The notes under the pieces are model-generated. The model saw nothing but the letters and a program-made list of their open reading frames with translations, did no database searches and was not told the DNA's origin. Made by a program: the position numbers and the translations under genes. Source: an uncultured Porticoccus sp. (lineage in GTDB: Bacteria; Pseudomonadota; Gammaproteobacteria; Pseudomonadales; Porticoccaceae). From it: DNA of 39,691 nucleotides. How positions within the stretch are numbered: the first letter of the stretch is position 1; each line of letters begins with the position of its first letter. Positions 1 through 8,403 of the stretch are shown here, piece by piece. The stretch lies in assembly GCA_905181945.1 (NCBI GenBank), contig CAJIZZ010000022.1, forward strand, positions 1-39,691, in the 5' to 3' direction.

Positions 1-511
1 GGCCATGCACTTCTCCTGTTACGGCGGTCCAACCTAGTAGCGGCGGCACCGCTCCGGCTAAGCCGCCTATGACAATATTTTGAGGAGTGGCGCGCTTAAG
101 ATAAGAGGTGTAAACCACTGCATAACCAAACAACGAGGCTAGTGTAAGCCATGCTGTGAGCGCATTAATAAAAATTAATAAAATAGCCATGCCTGCCGAG
201 CCCAAAATTGCAGAGAAAAACAGTGCTTGGCGGGGCTGCACTCTTCCTTTGGCAACAGGGCGGTTCAATGTTCTAGCCATTTTAAGATCAATTTTTCGAT
301 CTACTACATGATTGATAACGGCGGCGGACCCAGCACAAAGAGCAATACCAATATTACCCAAGATCAGCGCATTAAAAGGAACCATGCCGGGTACAGAAAG
401 AAACATCCCTATGACTGATGTTAGGATCATTAGCGCAACAACCCTTGGTTTTGTCAGCTCCAGATAATCATCTAGGCTGGCTTTTTCTACCTCCGACATT
501 GCTGTTTTCAT
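1..511 (-). CDS. ctaB: Protoheme IX farnesyltransferase (heme O synthase), C-terminal part cut by window edge
   Basis: Integral membrane UbiA-family prenyltransferase that adds a farnesyl group to heme b to make heme O, the precursor of heme A for the oxidase encoded alongside. About 170 N-terminal residues are visible; the rest lies beyond base 1. The conserved prenyl-diphosphate/Mg site is present as [19 protein letters not shown], giving the NxxxDxxxD and RTxxRP signatures. Several hydrophobic segments follow. I place the start at the ATG at 511, with a GAGG 9 bases upstream; an in-frame ATG at 499 is an alternative. It starts 21 bases after the ctaA stop, so the two are very likely co-transcribed. 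Family assignment is secure from the motif plus the neighbours. Confidence 0.93.
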   Translation of the reverse strand, partial: MKTAMSEVEKASLDDYLELTKPRVVALMILTSVIGMFLSVPGMVPFNALILGNIGIALCAGSAAVINHVVDRKIDLKMARTLNRPVAKGRVQPRQALFFSAILGSAGMAILLIFINALTAWLTLASLFGYAVVYTSYLKRATPQNIVIGGLAGAVPPLLGWTAVTGEVHG

Positions 512-532
512 TATCCCAAACCTCAATTAGTG

Positions 533-1534
533 TTATTTTTGCTTAGCGTGCGCCACTCTGCTTGCAAGACTTATCAGTATCAATAATATCAGCATACTTC
601 CCAAATGATGCATTATTGTTGAAACAGCTGAGTCACGAACATACCCAGCGCCAATAACAAAAATTACCTGCCCAAACAAAACGGCGGCTAGAACATAGCC
701 CATACGCTGCACGCGATAATCAAGTACTGCTAATAAGAAAGCCGACAAGCTCAATAAATAAACTGTTGTAATCAAAGCTCCCAGTCTGTGGACAACATTT
801 ACTGCCACACGAGCCTTGCTTTCTAAGGCCTCGATCCCAAGAGGTTGGACTAAATTAAAACCCTCTTGTAGGTTCATTTCTGGCCACCATGCATTTTGAC
901 AAGATGGAAAATCTGGGCATGCAAAGGCAGCAAACTTTACGCTTGTCCAGCCACCCAAGGCAATCTCTATTACAACTATTATAATGGCTAAAGTTATCCA
1001 TGGTTTAATTTGATCTAATCTAGAGATAATTTCTTTTGACGCTAGCCAATACGTGCCATCAAGCCTTAAGGCTAGCAACCAAAGCAACGCGCAAATAACT
1101 ATGCCGCCTAACAAGTGGATTAGTGCTGCCTGAGGCCAAAGAACCAAATCAACAGACCACATACCCAGCATAGATTGCCATACAGCTAAAAATAAAATAA
1201 ACGTTGGCAGCCTAAAGGGGTAGCTGTCATCTTCGCGAAGACGCCATGAATTGACAGCCAACCAGATGACTAAGAGCGTCAACACAGCAGACAGCAACTG
1301 ATGCGTTACCTCTGTCCAGCCGCCCGCACTAAAGTAGTGTTTGAATACCTCGAGTGTATTTTCGTGCATAACAGAAAAACCGCCATCACAATCCAACCAT
1401 CCTGAGCAATCAAATCCGGTGTCTGTAAAACGACTATATACCCCGAGAGCCGCAACTATCAAAGCAAGGGCTGTAGACAAAAATGCTAATAAAAATCCCG
1501 GTTTGCGAGAGTTTTTGGCATAAAAAATTAACAC
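533..1534 (-). CDS. ctaA: Heme A synthase (COX15/CtaA)
   Basis: Membrane enzyme that oxidises the C8 methyl of heme O to a formyl group, giving heme A. The 333 residues contain about eight hydrophobic helices. Candidate heme-ligand histidines are H78 (THQLL), H140 (IHLLGG), H249 (VHRLGAL) and H309/H310 (MHHLGS), in the places expected for the duplicated four-helix family. Two extracytoplasmic cysteine pairs are visible, C43/C49 and C206/C212, as in other CtaA proteins. The start is a GTG with only a weak GAG-type ribosome site; no better start precedes the first helix. It lies between the Sco-like gene and ctaB, the usual place in gammaproteobacterial cox clusters. Confidence 0.95.
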   Translation of the reverse strand: MLIFYAKNSRKPGFLLAFLSTALALIVAALGVYSRFTDTGFDCSGWLDCDGGFSVMHENTLEVFKHYFSAGGWTEVTHQLLSAVLTLLVIWLAVNSWRLREDDSYPFRLPTFILFLAVWQSMLGMWSVDLVLWPQAALIHLLGGIVICALLWLLALRLDGTYWLASKEIISRLDQIKPWITLAIIIVVIEIALGGWTSVKFAAFACPDFPSCQNAWWPEMNLQEGFNLVQPLGIEALESKARVAVNVVHRLGALITTVYLLSLSAFLLAVLDYRVQRMGYVLAAVLFGQVIFVIGAGYVRDSAVSTIMHHLGSMLILLILISLASRVAHAKQK

Positions 1535-1592
1535 TAGTTTTATACTCTCAGGCCATCAAAGGGTGTGTAGTTGGTAAGTTGCCAACCATAAG

Positions 1593-2222
1593 TTACTGGG
1601 CAGAATATTTCATTAGGTGTTCAATATCTTCTATGATTTCATTTCCTTTGTTGGCTAAGCTATAAGACATCATTACCAGCCCTTGCTGATCAACCAAGTA
1701 TGCTCGAAGGAGCTCTGGATTTTTTGAACCAAAAGGAGTATTTGTATTCTTCAACAGCATCTCAAATTCTTCTCTACTGCCATATATAACTTTTAGAAAA
1801 GGGTGGTTCAGTTTTAAATATGCAGAAGTCTCATCGACGAGCTGTTGATCCAAGGCAAGGTACAATCGCTCGAATCGACGACTATATTTCCCTAGACTGA
1901 TATGAATCTGTCGAGTTAAATAAATTAACTCTCTGCAGCGATCTACACATTCTCCATCGCCAGCAATAATCATTCTCCACTTAGGTTTTTGATCTGCTAA
2001 AGTCCACGCATCGTCTTCATCATTTTTAAAATTTAAGCCCGCTATTGGCGCTGGAGGCACCACAAAATCTCCATAATTAGTGGTCCCTAATTTTTCTAGC
2101 AATAGATTCCGCTGGTCTTCCGTCTTCGGGTATATCAAGAACCCTGCGATAATAACGCCTCCCAGCATTAGTATCATAAACCAAACCTGCCATTGATTTT
2201 TTGTATTCCTTTGCTTCACCAT
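1593..2222 (-). CDS. Membrane-anchored Sco/thioredoxin-like protein of the cox cluster (function unknown)
   Basis: A 209-residue protein with one N-terminal membrane helix and a periplasmic domain. Counting from a TTG at 2240, the domain has a CX3C motif (GECVDRC, C98/C102), and the tail pattern YLVDQQG...I..DIEHLM is that of a Sco1/thioredoxin fold. The histidine that completes the copper site in true Sco proteins is expected about eight residues before D184, and a glutamate (E176) is found there. I chose the ATG at 2222 because GTGGGG lies 4 bases upstream; the TTG at 2240 adds six residues without a clear ribosome site. An equivalent uncharacterised gene lies between SURF1 and ctaA in Pseudomonas-type clusters. 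A redox or assembly role for the oxidase is inference. Confidence 0.8.
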   Translation of the reverse strand: MVKQRNTKNQWQVWFMILMLGGVIIAGFLIYPKTEDQRNLLLEKLGTTNYGDFVVPPAPIAGLNFKNDEDDAWTLADQKPKWRMIIAGDGECVDRCRELIYLTRQIHISLGKYSRRFERLYLALDQQLVDETSAYLKLNHPFLKVIYGSREEFEMLLKNTNTPFGSKNPELLRAYLVDQQGLVMMSYSLANKGNEIIEDIEHLMKYSAQ

Positions 2223-2246
2223 TTTTCCCCACTTGAACAATAATAA

Positions 2247-3032
2247 TTATTTACGCCTAGAGCTGATAAAAAGCCCAAGGTTAGAATTAGCGAAAATTGC
2301 TAGGATTATTAGAGCCAGCGCCAAGGCTCCCCACTGGTAGGCGTAACCTGTATGTTTTCCTGGCTGAACATTTACCACAAACCACCCCGTCATCAACGCT
2401 CCTGTCTCTCCTGCATCCAATCTAAGGCTGTAGTCGTAAAATTCATTTCCTAGTTTGTTGGAGATAATTTCGGGATCCAGGCTTTGTATAACAATTCGAC
2501 TTTCTCCTTTAACCCATGGGTCTTCGCCCAGCATAATCTGTTTTCCTGGAGAGCGGTACAAATAGCCAACTAGGCTGACATTCCCTGAAATACTTGGTAT
2601 TTCAGGCAAAATTCTACGGTCTAAATCTGCAGGAATCCAGCCACGATTAACTAAAATGGAATAGCCTGCGGTTGTTTGAAAAGGGCTGATCACTTCATAT
2701 CCTGGACGTCCGCCACGCACGCGATTATCCAACAACAAAGTGGAGCTGTGATTATACTGTCCATTCACCTCTACTCTCACATAACCCAAATGGTCTACTT
2801 CGGTGTTTTGATTAAAGTAGATCTTCTGTACAGAAGAAATTGGAACCGGCTGAGCCTCAGCACGATACTTGTACATATCTAGTAGCTGGCGCTTCTCATC
2901 AGCCCTATCAACCTGCCAGAATGCAAGGCTTATAGTGACTGGTAAAAAAAATGCTGTAAACAGCATGATTTTCCAATTCAACTCCCATTGAAAACGGAGC
3001 TTCATTTGATTTTTATCAGTTTGTAGCGTCAT
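2247..3032 (-). CDS. SURF1 family cytochrome oxidase assembly protein
   Basis: SURF1/Shy1 proteins help place heme A into oxidase subunit I. The 261-residue protein has the family layout: one helix near the N-terminus (about residues 23-41), a periplasmic domain with the LLDNRVRGGRPGYEVISPF and ILVNRGWIP motifs, then HTGYAYQWGALAL leading into a C-terminal helix. The HxxYAxQW block is the strongest SURF1 signature. The ATG at 3032 is chosen because AAGG lies 7 bases upstream; a GTG directly before it (3035) would leave only 4. Its stop lies 24 bases from the ATG of the Sco-like gene, with which it is probably co-transcribed. Confidence 0.92.
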   Translation of the reverse strand: MTLQTDKNQMKLRFQWELNWKIMLFTAFFLPVTISLAFWQVDRADEKRQLLDMYKYRAEAQPVPISSVQKIYFNQNTEVDHLGYVRVEVNGQYNHSSTLLLDNRVRGGRPGYEVISPFQTTAGYSILVNRGWIPADLDRRILPEIPSISGNVSLVGYLYRSPGKQIMLGEDPWVKGESRIVIQSLDPEIISNKLGNEFYDYSLRLDAGETGALMTGWFVVNVQPGKHTGYAYQWGALALALIILAIFANSNLGLFISSRRK

Positions 3033-3096
3033 CACGTAGCCTTTTTGCTAACAACAAATTACTTTATAGTGGCTGCTAAGTTCTGGTGCTGCCGAT

Positions 3097-3125
3097 TTTA
3101 GAATATAGGCGGAATAAGCTATAAT
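3097..3125 (+). promoter_or_regulatory. Probable sigma-70 promoter of the DUF2909 gene
   Basis: TTTAGA (3097-3102), a 17-base spacer and a perfect TATAAT (3120-3125). Transcription would begin near 3132, about 30 bases before the DUF2909 start. Read from sequence only. Confidence 0.5.
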
Positions 3126-3161
3126 CATATTCATTATTTTCACGTCCAAAAAGGAATGTCC

Positions 3162-3419
3162 GTGCTTCTAAAATTTATTATCGTCTTATTATTTATAGGT
3201 ATTATCGTGAGCCTTAGTAGCGCATTAGTCTTCCTAATGAAAGATGTTGGAAACACCCGAAAGAGAACACTTTACGCTTTAGGGGTTCGTATTTTTCTCG
3301 CTGTAGCGTTAGTGGCAACAATTACCTGGGGAATCTATTCAGGACAGCTTGGCAGTAAGGCCCCGTGGGACAAACAACTACATCCGGAGCGTGTTCTCTC
3401 CCCAAAACCAAAACCCTAG
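3162..3419 (+). CDS. DUF2909 small twin-transmembrane protein
   Basis: An 85-residue protein with two hydrophobic helices separated by a short basic loop (KDVGNTRKRT), then a polar, proline-rich tail. It matches the DUF2909 family that lies, often on the opposite strand, between coxC and SURF1 in Pseudomonas-like genomes; its biochemical role is not known. Start choice: AAGGA (3151-3155) directly abuts an ATG at 3156 but sits 6 bases before a GTG at 3162. The GTG gives an N-terminus reading M-LLKFIIVLL, like family members, so I prefer it. It converges on coxC, and a hairpin lies between the two. Confidence 0.8.
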   Translation: MLLKFIIVLLFIGIIVSLSSALVFLMKDVGNTRKRTLYALGVRIFLAVALVATITWGIYSGQLGSKAPWDKQLHPERVLSPKPKP

Positions 3420-3451
3420 ACACATTAAATATACTTACTTTTCTTTAAACT

Positions 3452-3477
3452 AAAAACGGTCAGGAGATTCCTGACCG
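3452..3477 (-). terminator. Rho-independent terminator after coxC
   Basis: Perfect 9-bp stem CGGTCAGGA (3457-3465) / TCCTGACCG (3469-3477) with a 3-base loop. On the minus strand it is followed by TTTTT (3456-3452), 30 bases past the coxC stop. On the plus strand the T-tract is poor, so it mainly terminates the cox operon. Confidence 0.85.
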
Positions 3478-3506
3478 CTTTCTGTCGGTTTAGCGTCAAC
3501 CTTATG

Positions 3507-4406
3507 CTAAGCCAGAATATACACGAATAAAAACAAGCCCACCCACACAACGTCAACGAAATGCCAATACCAAGATGCCGCCTCAAAACCAAATTGATCT
3601 TTATCGTTAAAGTGTCCTTTAAGGCCTCGCACCCATTGCACAAACAACATAATTGTCCCAAATGTCACATGCGCACCATGGAATCCTGTCAACATAAAAA
3701 AGGTGGTGCCATATATACCCGAAGACAGAGTCAGACCCATATGGTTGTATGCTTCAATATACTCTTCTGCCTGAAGGATCAGAAAAATTATACCCAAGAA
3801 AACTGTAATACCTAGCCACAAGTTAAACTTCTTGCGGTCATTATTTTTAATCCCTGTATGCGCAATATGTACAGTAACACTAGAGCTTAGTAGAATAATT
3901 GTGTTCCACAATGGGAGCCAATGTAAGATTTTATCCCAGCCAGGAAAACTCATATTCTGCTCTGGACCTAAAAATTGAGCAGCGTCACCATTTGCAGCCT
4001 GATCAGGTGTTACCATGAGAGGCCAAGTTGGCTCAAATCCAGCCCATAACAGTTCATTTTCTGTTGCCTCCCCGCCTAGCCAAGGTAGTACTAGCGCACG
4101 AATATAATATAGTGAGCCAAAAAATACGGCAAAAAACATTGCTTCAGAAAAAATAAACCAGCCCATGCCCCAAACATAAGAGCGCTTTAGCTGATCGCTG
4201 TTCATCCCTGCAATATTTTCTTTTATTACCAGGGCAAACCAAGCGTAAAGAGTAAATGCCAACACTAATGCGCCCGCCAAAAAAACCCAGGGGCTCTGGC
4301 CCTGCACCCAGGATCCTGCACCAAGCGCAATTAGCCCTAACCCTGTTGCTGCAAAAACAGGTAGTTTGCTGGACTCTGGAACGTAATAGCTGCCTTCAGT
4401 TGACAT
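3507..4406 (-). CDS. coxC: Cytochrome c oxidase subunit III
   Basis: Subunit III of the aa3-type heme-copper oxidase, a seven-helix membrane protein that stabilises subunit I and its proton uptake. The 299-residue sequence shows seven hydrophobic segments and the family blocks WGMGWFIFSEAMFF, LWNTIILLSSS, LQAEEYIEA, TGFHGAHV and the C-terminal SWYWHFVDVVWVGLF. A GGAG ribosome site lies 8 bases before the ATG. It is the last oxidase subunit in the coxB-coxA-ctaG-coxC order, 41 bases after ctaG, and is followed by a strong hairpin terminator. Confidence 0.97.
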   Translation of the reverse strand: MSTEGSYYVPESSKLPVFAATGLGLIALGAGSWVQGQSPWVFLAGALVLAFTLYAWFALVIKENIAGMNSDQLKRSYVWGMGWFIFSEAMFFAVFFGSLYYIRALVLPWLGGEATENELLWAGFEPTWPLMVTPDQAANGDAAQFLGPEQNMSFPGWDKILHWLPLWNTIILLSSSVTVHIAHTGIKNNDRKKFNLWLGITVFLGIIFLILQAEEYIEAYNHMGLTLSSGIYGTTFFMLTGFHGAHVTFGTIMLFVQWVRGLKGHFNDKDQFGFEAASWYWHFVDVVWVGLFLFVYILA

Positions 4407-4447
4407 TATTTTTCTCCTTCTTCTGCGTTATAACGCAGCTAAATTCA

Positions 4448-4999
4448 TCAATTTAGTTGTGCGACCGGTGGGTCTTCACGGTTAGTTATATCAAACAATG
4501 TGTATGACAATGTAATTGTGTTTACAGACTTTGGTATATCTTTATCTACAATAAACACTAAAGGCATATCTGTTTCACTCCACGCATCTAAGGGTTGCTC
4601 GTTGAAACAAAAGCACTCTGTTTTATGGAAGTATTTCGTTGCGCTAAACGGAGACACATTTGGTACCGCTTGCGCCACCATATCCTTTGATGTTCGATTT
4701 CTTGCATAAAATGCAACCGCTGTAGGCTCTCCAGGGTGCACTACTATTTCAGTAACTTTAGGAGAGAAGTCCCACGGCATGGAGCCGTTGTTGGTCGTAA
4801 TAAACTGCACCTTAATGCTACGGGTAATATCTACAGAAGCATCTTGAGCCTCATAACGACCGCCGGTCTTGCCGCCAATGCCGGTTAAATCACACAAGAC
4901 ATAATACAGTGGCGGCATGACAAAAATAGCAAATATAAACATGCCGGCTGCTCCAACTAGAAGCTTGACTAGGGTCTTTTTGACCGGGCTAGTCGACAT
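4448..4999 (-). CDS. ctaG: Cytochrome c oxidase assembly protein CtaG/Cox11 (copper chaperone)
   Basis: Delivers copper to the CuB site of subunit I. The 183-residue protein has one N-terminal membrane helix (about residues 10-34) and a periplasmic immunoglobulin-like domain. The copper motif ECFCFNEQ (C129 and C131) is intact, as is the membrane-proximal cysteine C36 (YYVLCDLTG) that is conserved in Cox11. An AAAGGAG site lies 6 bases before the ATG. It starts 16 bases after the coxA stop; its place between subunits I and III is typical. Confidence 0.96.
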   Translation of the reverse strand: MSTSPVKKTLVKLLVGAAGMFIFAIFVMPPLYYVLCDLTGIGGKTGGRYEAQDASVDITRSIKVQFITTNNGSMPWDFSPKVTEIVVHPGEPTAVAFYARNRTSKDMVAQAVPNVSPFSATKYFHKTECFCFNEQPLDAWSETDMPLVFIVDKDIPKSVNTITLSYTLFDITNREDPPVAQLN

Positions 5000-5015
5000 A
5001 TTTTCTCCTTTATAA

Positions 5016-6569
5016 TTATTTTATTGTCGGCGGAGTTGAGAACGTGTGGTAAGGAACAGGTGTAGGTAAAGTCCACTCCAGTCCTTCCGCACCTTCCCAG
5101 GTTTTTGGCTCACTGACCGGCGTACCAGAACGAATAGTTCTGACCACGTTAAACAAAAATAGTAGTTGAGCTGCGCCATAAGTAAATGCACCAATACTGG
5201 AGATCATGTTCCAGTCGGAAAACTGCAGTGCATAATCTGAATAACGACGCGGCATCCCAGCTAATCCTATAAAGTGCTGAGGAAAAAATGTTATATTAAA
5301 TCCTATGAACGAAATCCAAAATTGCACTTTTCCCATAGTTTCGTTGTACATTTTTCCAGTCCACTTTGGAAGCCAGTAATAAACTGCAGCGGTGCTTGAA
5401 AAGATTGCACCAGCAACCATTACATAATGAAAGTGAGCAACTACGAAGTAGGTATCGTGATACTGCACATCAGCAGGCGCGATAGCTAACATGATCCCAG
5501 TGAAGCCGCCTATCGTAAATAAGATCACAAAAGCTACGGCATACAGCATAGGTGTTTCAAAAGTTAATGACCCACGAAACATGGTCGAAATCCAGTTGAA
5601 AACTTTAGCTGCTGTCGGCACCGCGATCAGCATTGTGGCATACATGAAGTAGAGCTCTCCGCCAATAGGCATTCCTACTAAGAACATGTGGTGAGCCCAC
5701 ACAATAAAAGATAAGAACGCGATAGAAGCGGTGGCATATACCATAGAGCTATAACCAAACAAAGGCTTGCGGCTGAAGGTTGGAATAATATGAGATATCA
5801 CACCAAATGCCGGCAGAATGATGATGTAAACTTCTGGGTGTCCGAAGAACCAAAAAACATGCTGGAATAATACGGGGTCACCCCCGCCAGCAGCGTTAAA
5901 GAAACTAGTCCCAAAGTTAATATCCATCAACATCATGGTGACTGCGCCAGCCAATACGGGCATTACTGCAATTAATAAGAATGCCGTGATTAGCCACGTC
6001 CAAACAAACATTGGCATTTTCATCAATGTCATGCCGGGTGCGCGCATATTCAACACAGTAGCAATAATGTTAATAGAACCCATGATAGAGGATGCGCCCA
6101 TAAGGTGAACCCCAAAAATAAAGTAATTTACTGTAGGGGGGGCATAAGTTGTTGAGAGGGGGGCATAAAACGTCCAGCCAAAGTTAGGAGCCCCGCCTTC
6201 CATAAAGAATGTCGCTGTCAATAAAGTGAAAGCAAAAGGCAAAATCCAAAAGCTCAGATTGTTCATGCGAGGTAAAGCCATATCTGGCGCTCCGATCTGT
6301 AGCGGAATCATCCAGTTAGCTAGCCCAACAAATGCCGGCATAATGGCACCAAATACCATTACTAGGCCATGCATAGTTGTCATTTGATTAAAAAATTCTG
6401 GCTTTACAATTTGCATGCCGGGTTGAAATAACTCAGCACGAATAACCATTGCAAAGAAACCACCCATTAAAAACATAGCAAAACTGAACCAAAGATACAT
6501 TGTTCCAATATCTTTATGATTCGTGGTAAATAGCCAGCGACCTATACCTTTAGCGGGACCATGTGCCAT
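5016..6569 (-). CDS. coxA: Cytochrome c oxidase subunit I
   Basis: Catalytic subunit that reduces oxygen at the heme a3-CuB centre and pumps protons. All ligands are visible in the 517 residues: H67 and H381 for heme a, H379 for heme a3, and H244, H293 and H294 for CuB, with Y248 placed for the His-Tyr cross-link (GHPEVY). E246 of that motif marks an A1-type oxidase, and K322 (AAKVFNW) is the K-channel lysine. Twelve helices are expected and the length is normal. The AAGGGAGAG ribosome site is strong. It follows coxB by 14 bases. Confidence 0.98.
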   Translation of the reverse strand: MAHGPAKGIGRWLFTTNHKDIGTMYLWFSFAMFLMGGFFAMVIRAELFQPGMQIVKPEFFNQMTTMHGLVMVFGAIMPAFVGLANWMIPLQIGAPDMALPRMNNLSFWILPFAFTLLTATFFMEGGAPNFGWTFYAPLSTTYAPPTVNYFIFGVHLMGASSIMGSINIIATVLNMRAPGMTLMKMPMFVWTWLITAFLLIAVMPVLAGAVTMMLMDINFGTSFFNAAGGGDPVLFQHVFWFFGHPEVYIIILPAFGVISHIIPTFSRKPLFGYSSMVYATASIAFLSFIVWAHHMFLVGMPIGGELYFMYATMLIAVPTAAKVFNWISTMFRGSLTFETPMLYAVAFVILFTIGGFTGIMLAIAPADVQYHDTYFVVAHFHYVMVAGAIFSSTAAVYYWLPKWTGKMYNETMGKVQFWISFIGFNITFFPQHFIGLAGMPRRYSDYALQFSDWNMISSIGAFTYGAAQLLFLFNVVRTIRSGTPVSEPKTWEGAEGLEWTLPTPVPYHTFSTPPTIK

Positions 6570-6583
6570 GACTAAACTCTCCC

Positions 6584-7732
6584 TTATTTACCTTTTTTCC
6601 AATTATAAACATCGATGGGTTGAGTTATATCTCCCACATCGTTACCCCAAGCGTTTCTTTCGTAAGTAATTATTGCTGCCTGATCTAATTCTGACAGTTG
6701 GTCTCCAAAAGCCTGCATCGCAGTTCCAGCTTGACCATTAACAATTATATCTATGTGTGCCTCTACCGGACCAACTGCAATCCCTTGACCAACTAGTGAG
6801 GGAAAGATACCAGGGATACCCTGACCGTTAACCTGGTGACAACCAGCACAACTGCGGTTATATGCTACTTCTCCCTTCTCCATCAGCTCATCCATGGTAA
6901 ACGTTTTATTAGTTAGCTCACGAATGGCGGCCTGCTCAACTTTCTTTTCAGCCAACCAGGTCTTGTATTCTTCTTTTTCAAGCACATTGACCACAATCGG
7001 CATGAAAGCATGGCCTTTACCACACAGTTCTGTGCATTGCCCTCGATAAACACCAGGCTTTGTTACAGTTGCCGCTGCATCATTCACAAATCCAGGAATG
7101 GCGTCTCTTTTTACACCAAAGTCAGGAACCCACCAAGAATGAATAACATCATTGCCTGTAATTAAAAATCGTACTTTAGTGTTCACCGGTATCACGAGAG
7201 GCTCTGAGACCTCTTCATGGTAATATTGGCCTTTTGGGGCTCTGTTATAAATTTCAGATTCTGGGGTAGTCAGCTCGCTCAGAAACTTGATATCTTCCCC
7301 TAGGTATTCATACTGCCACTTCCACTGCAAACCAGTGACTTTAATGTCTATTTCGGCTTCTGACGTATCATAAACATCCAGCATTGTGGTGGTAGCAGGA
7401 ATACACAACAGGATAAGAATAACTGCAGGAACAGCAGTCCAGACTATCTCGGCTGTGGTATTTTCATGAAAATTTGCCGCAACAGCCCCACGAGACTTGC
7501 GATGTGCGTACATGGAATAAAACATGACCGCGAAAACAAGCACGCCAGTGGCGGTGACTATCCAAAAAACAAGCATGTGAATATCGTAAATTGAATTGCT
7601 CACAGAGGTTACACCTCTGGGCATATTTGTTGCCCAACGCTTAGCTTCTTCTGCTACTGCCCCGCCTGATATGGCAAGTGCTATAACAGGGGCAAACAAA
7701 AGCGCGAAAAGCATTTTTGCTCTTCTTAACAT
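6584..7732 (-). CDS. coxB: Cytochrome c oxidase subunit II with fused cytochrome c domain
   Basis: Accepts electrons into the CuA centre and passes them to subunit I. A signal peptide (about residues 1-27) is followed by two helices and the cupredoxin domain with CuA ligands H198, C233, C237, H241 and M244 (GQCTELCGKGHAFM). A C-terminal cytochrome c domain follows, with CAGCH at 295-299 and a likely axial methionine M339 (TAMQAF), making this a caa3-like subunit of 382 residues. Such fusions are also known in Pseudomonas. GGAG lies 8 bases before the ATG. It is the first gene of the operon, downstream of the promoter near 7830. Confidence 0.97.
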   Translation of the reverse strand: MLRRAKMLFALLFAPVIALAISGGAVAEEAKRWATNMPRGVTSVSNSIYDIHMLVFWIVTATGVLVFAVMFYSMYAHRKSRGAVAANFHENTTAEIVWTAVPAVILILLCIPATTTMLDVYDTSEAEIDIKVTGLQWKWQYEYLGEDIKFLSELTTPESEIYNRAPKGQYYHEEVSEPLVIPVNTKVRFLITGNDVIHSWWVPDFGVKRDAIPGFVNDAAATVTKPGVYRGQCTELCGKGHAFMPIVVNVLEKEEYKTWLAEKKVEQAAIRELTNKTFTMDELMEKGEVAYNRSCAGCHQVNGQGIPGIFPSLVGQGIAVGPVEAHIDIIVNGQAGTAMQAFGDQLSELDQAAIITYERNAWGNDVGDITQPIDVYNWKKGK

Positions 7733-7825
7733 CGCCCTATCTCCAATGAAAGTGATTGTTTAGATTCAGCTGTTGTTGGCACTCAAAACACTCATTGTGC
7801 TCAATGCCCTCAAAAACCAGCCAGT

Positions 7826-7844
7826 ATTATACCAAATTTTGGTA
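7826..7844 (-). promoter_or_regulatory. Extended -10 promoter overlapped by a perfect dyad, upstream of coxB
   Basis: On the minus strand, TGGTATAAT (7834-7826) is a perfect extended -10 element; the matching -35 region is poor. The -10 is overlapped by a perfect 7-1-7 inverted repeat TACCAAA-T-TTTGGTA (7830-7844), next to a second palindrome GTAGCGCTAC (7842-7851) where a -35 would lie. Transcription would start near 7819, about 87 bases before coxB. A repressor or activator site is inference. I see nothing else definite between 7733 and 8009. Confidence 0.55.
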
Positions 7845-8009
7845 GCGCTACTCTAGTGTTTATAGTCAGTGTTTATATAAATTTGCTCTAACTGAAGACA
7901 ATATCGATTATAAATATCAAATATAATGACACTGCATGCCGCTTCAGCGGATCTTGAAAGTTCTGTTTATTATCGGCGTTAAGAGCATGCGTCTTTCTCG
8001 AAAATAATA

Positions 8010-8255
8010 TCAATGCAGCTCCTTCGGGTCAACCAGCCTAACTGTTTGGGTCTCAGCCAGCTTCTCTTCTTTGCTGATATTAACTCTGGTTTCGACCTCT
8101 TTTGGGTCACTTTGCAAAAACATTTGATCTTTAAATCCACAGCTTACGCAGTGCCGATAGTCTCCTCCGCCTTCCTTAAAAATTGTTAACTTGTCCATTT
8201 CGCTACATCTTGGACATATAGCGCCAGCAATAAAACGTTTTGTAGCTTTAAACAT
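8010..8255 (-). CDS. yheV: YheV-family zinc-ribbon protein
   Basis: Small (81-residue) cytoplasmic protein with two CXXC knuckles, CPRC and CVSC, spaced as in a zinc ribbon. The opening MFKATKRFIAGAICPRC matches the YheV family, whose function is unknown. The reading frame extends 16 codons upstream to 8303, but the ATG at 8255 is chosen because AGGG lies 6 bases before it and the family starts here. The C-terminal tail (about 30 residues after the second knuckle) is charged and has no recognisable domain. It is divergent from the carbonic anhydrase gene; the AT-rich 148 bases between probably hold both promoters. Confidence 0.82.
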   Translation of the reverse strand: MFKATKRFIAGAICPRCSEMDKLTIFKEGGGDYRHCVSCGFKDQMFLQSDPKEVETRVNISKEEKLAETQTVRLVDPKELH

Positions 8256-8403
8256 AAAAAACCCTATCTCGGTAATATTTTTATCAGAGCGTAACGACAT
8301 CACCCAACAAGCAAAAAATTTTATTTTATATATAATAAAATAATCTGCGTCCTCTGAAGAGAGGTCTATTATAACGCTATCCTTTAGTTATCATGGAATT
8401 TAA

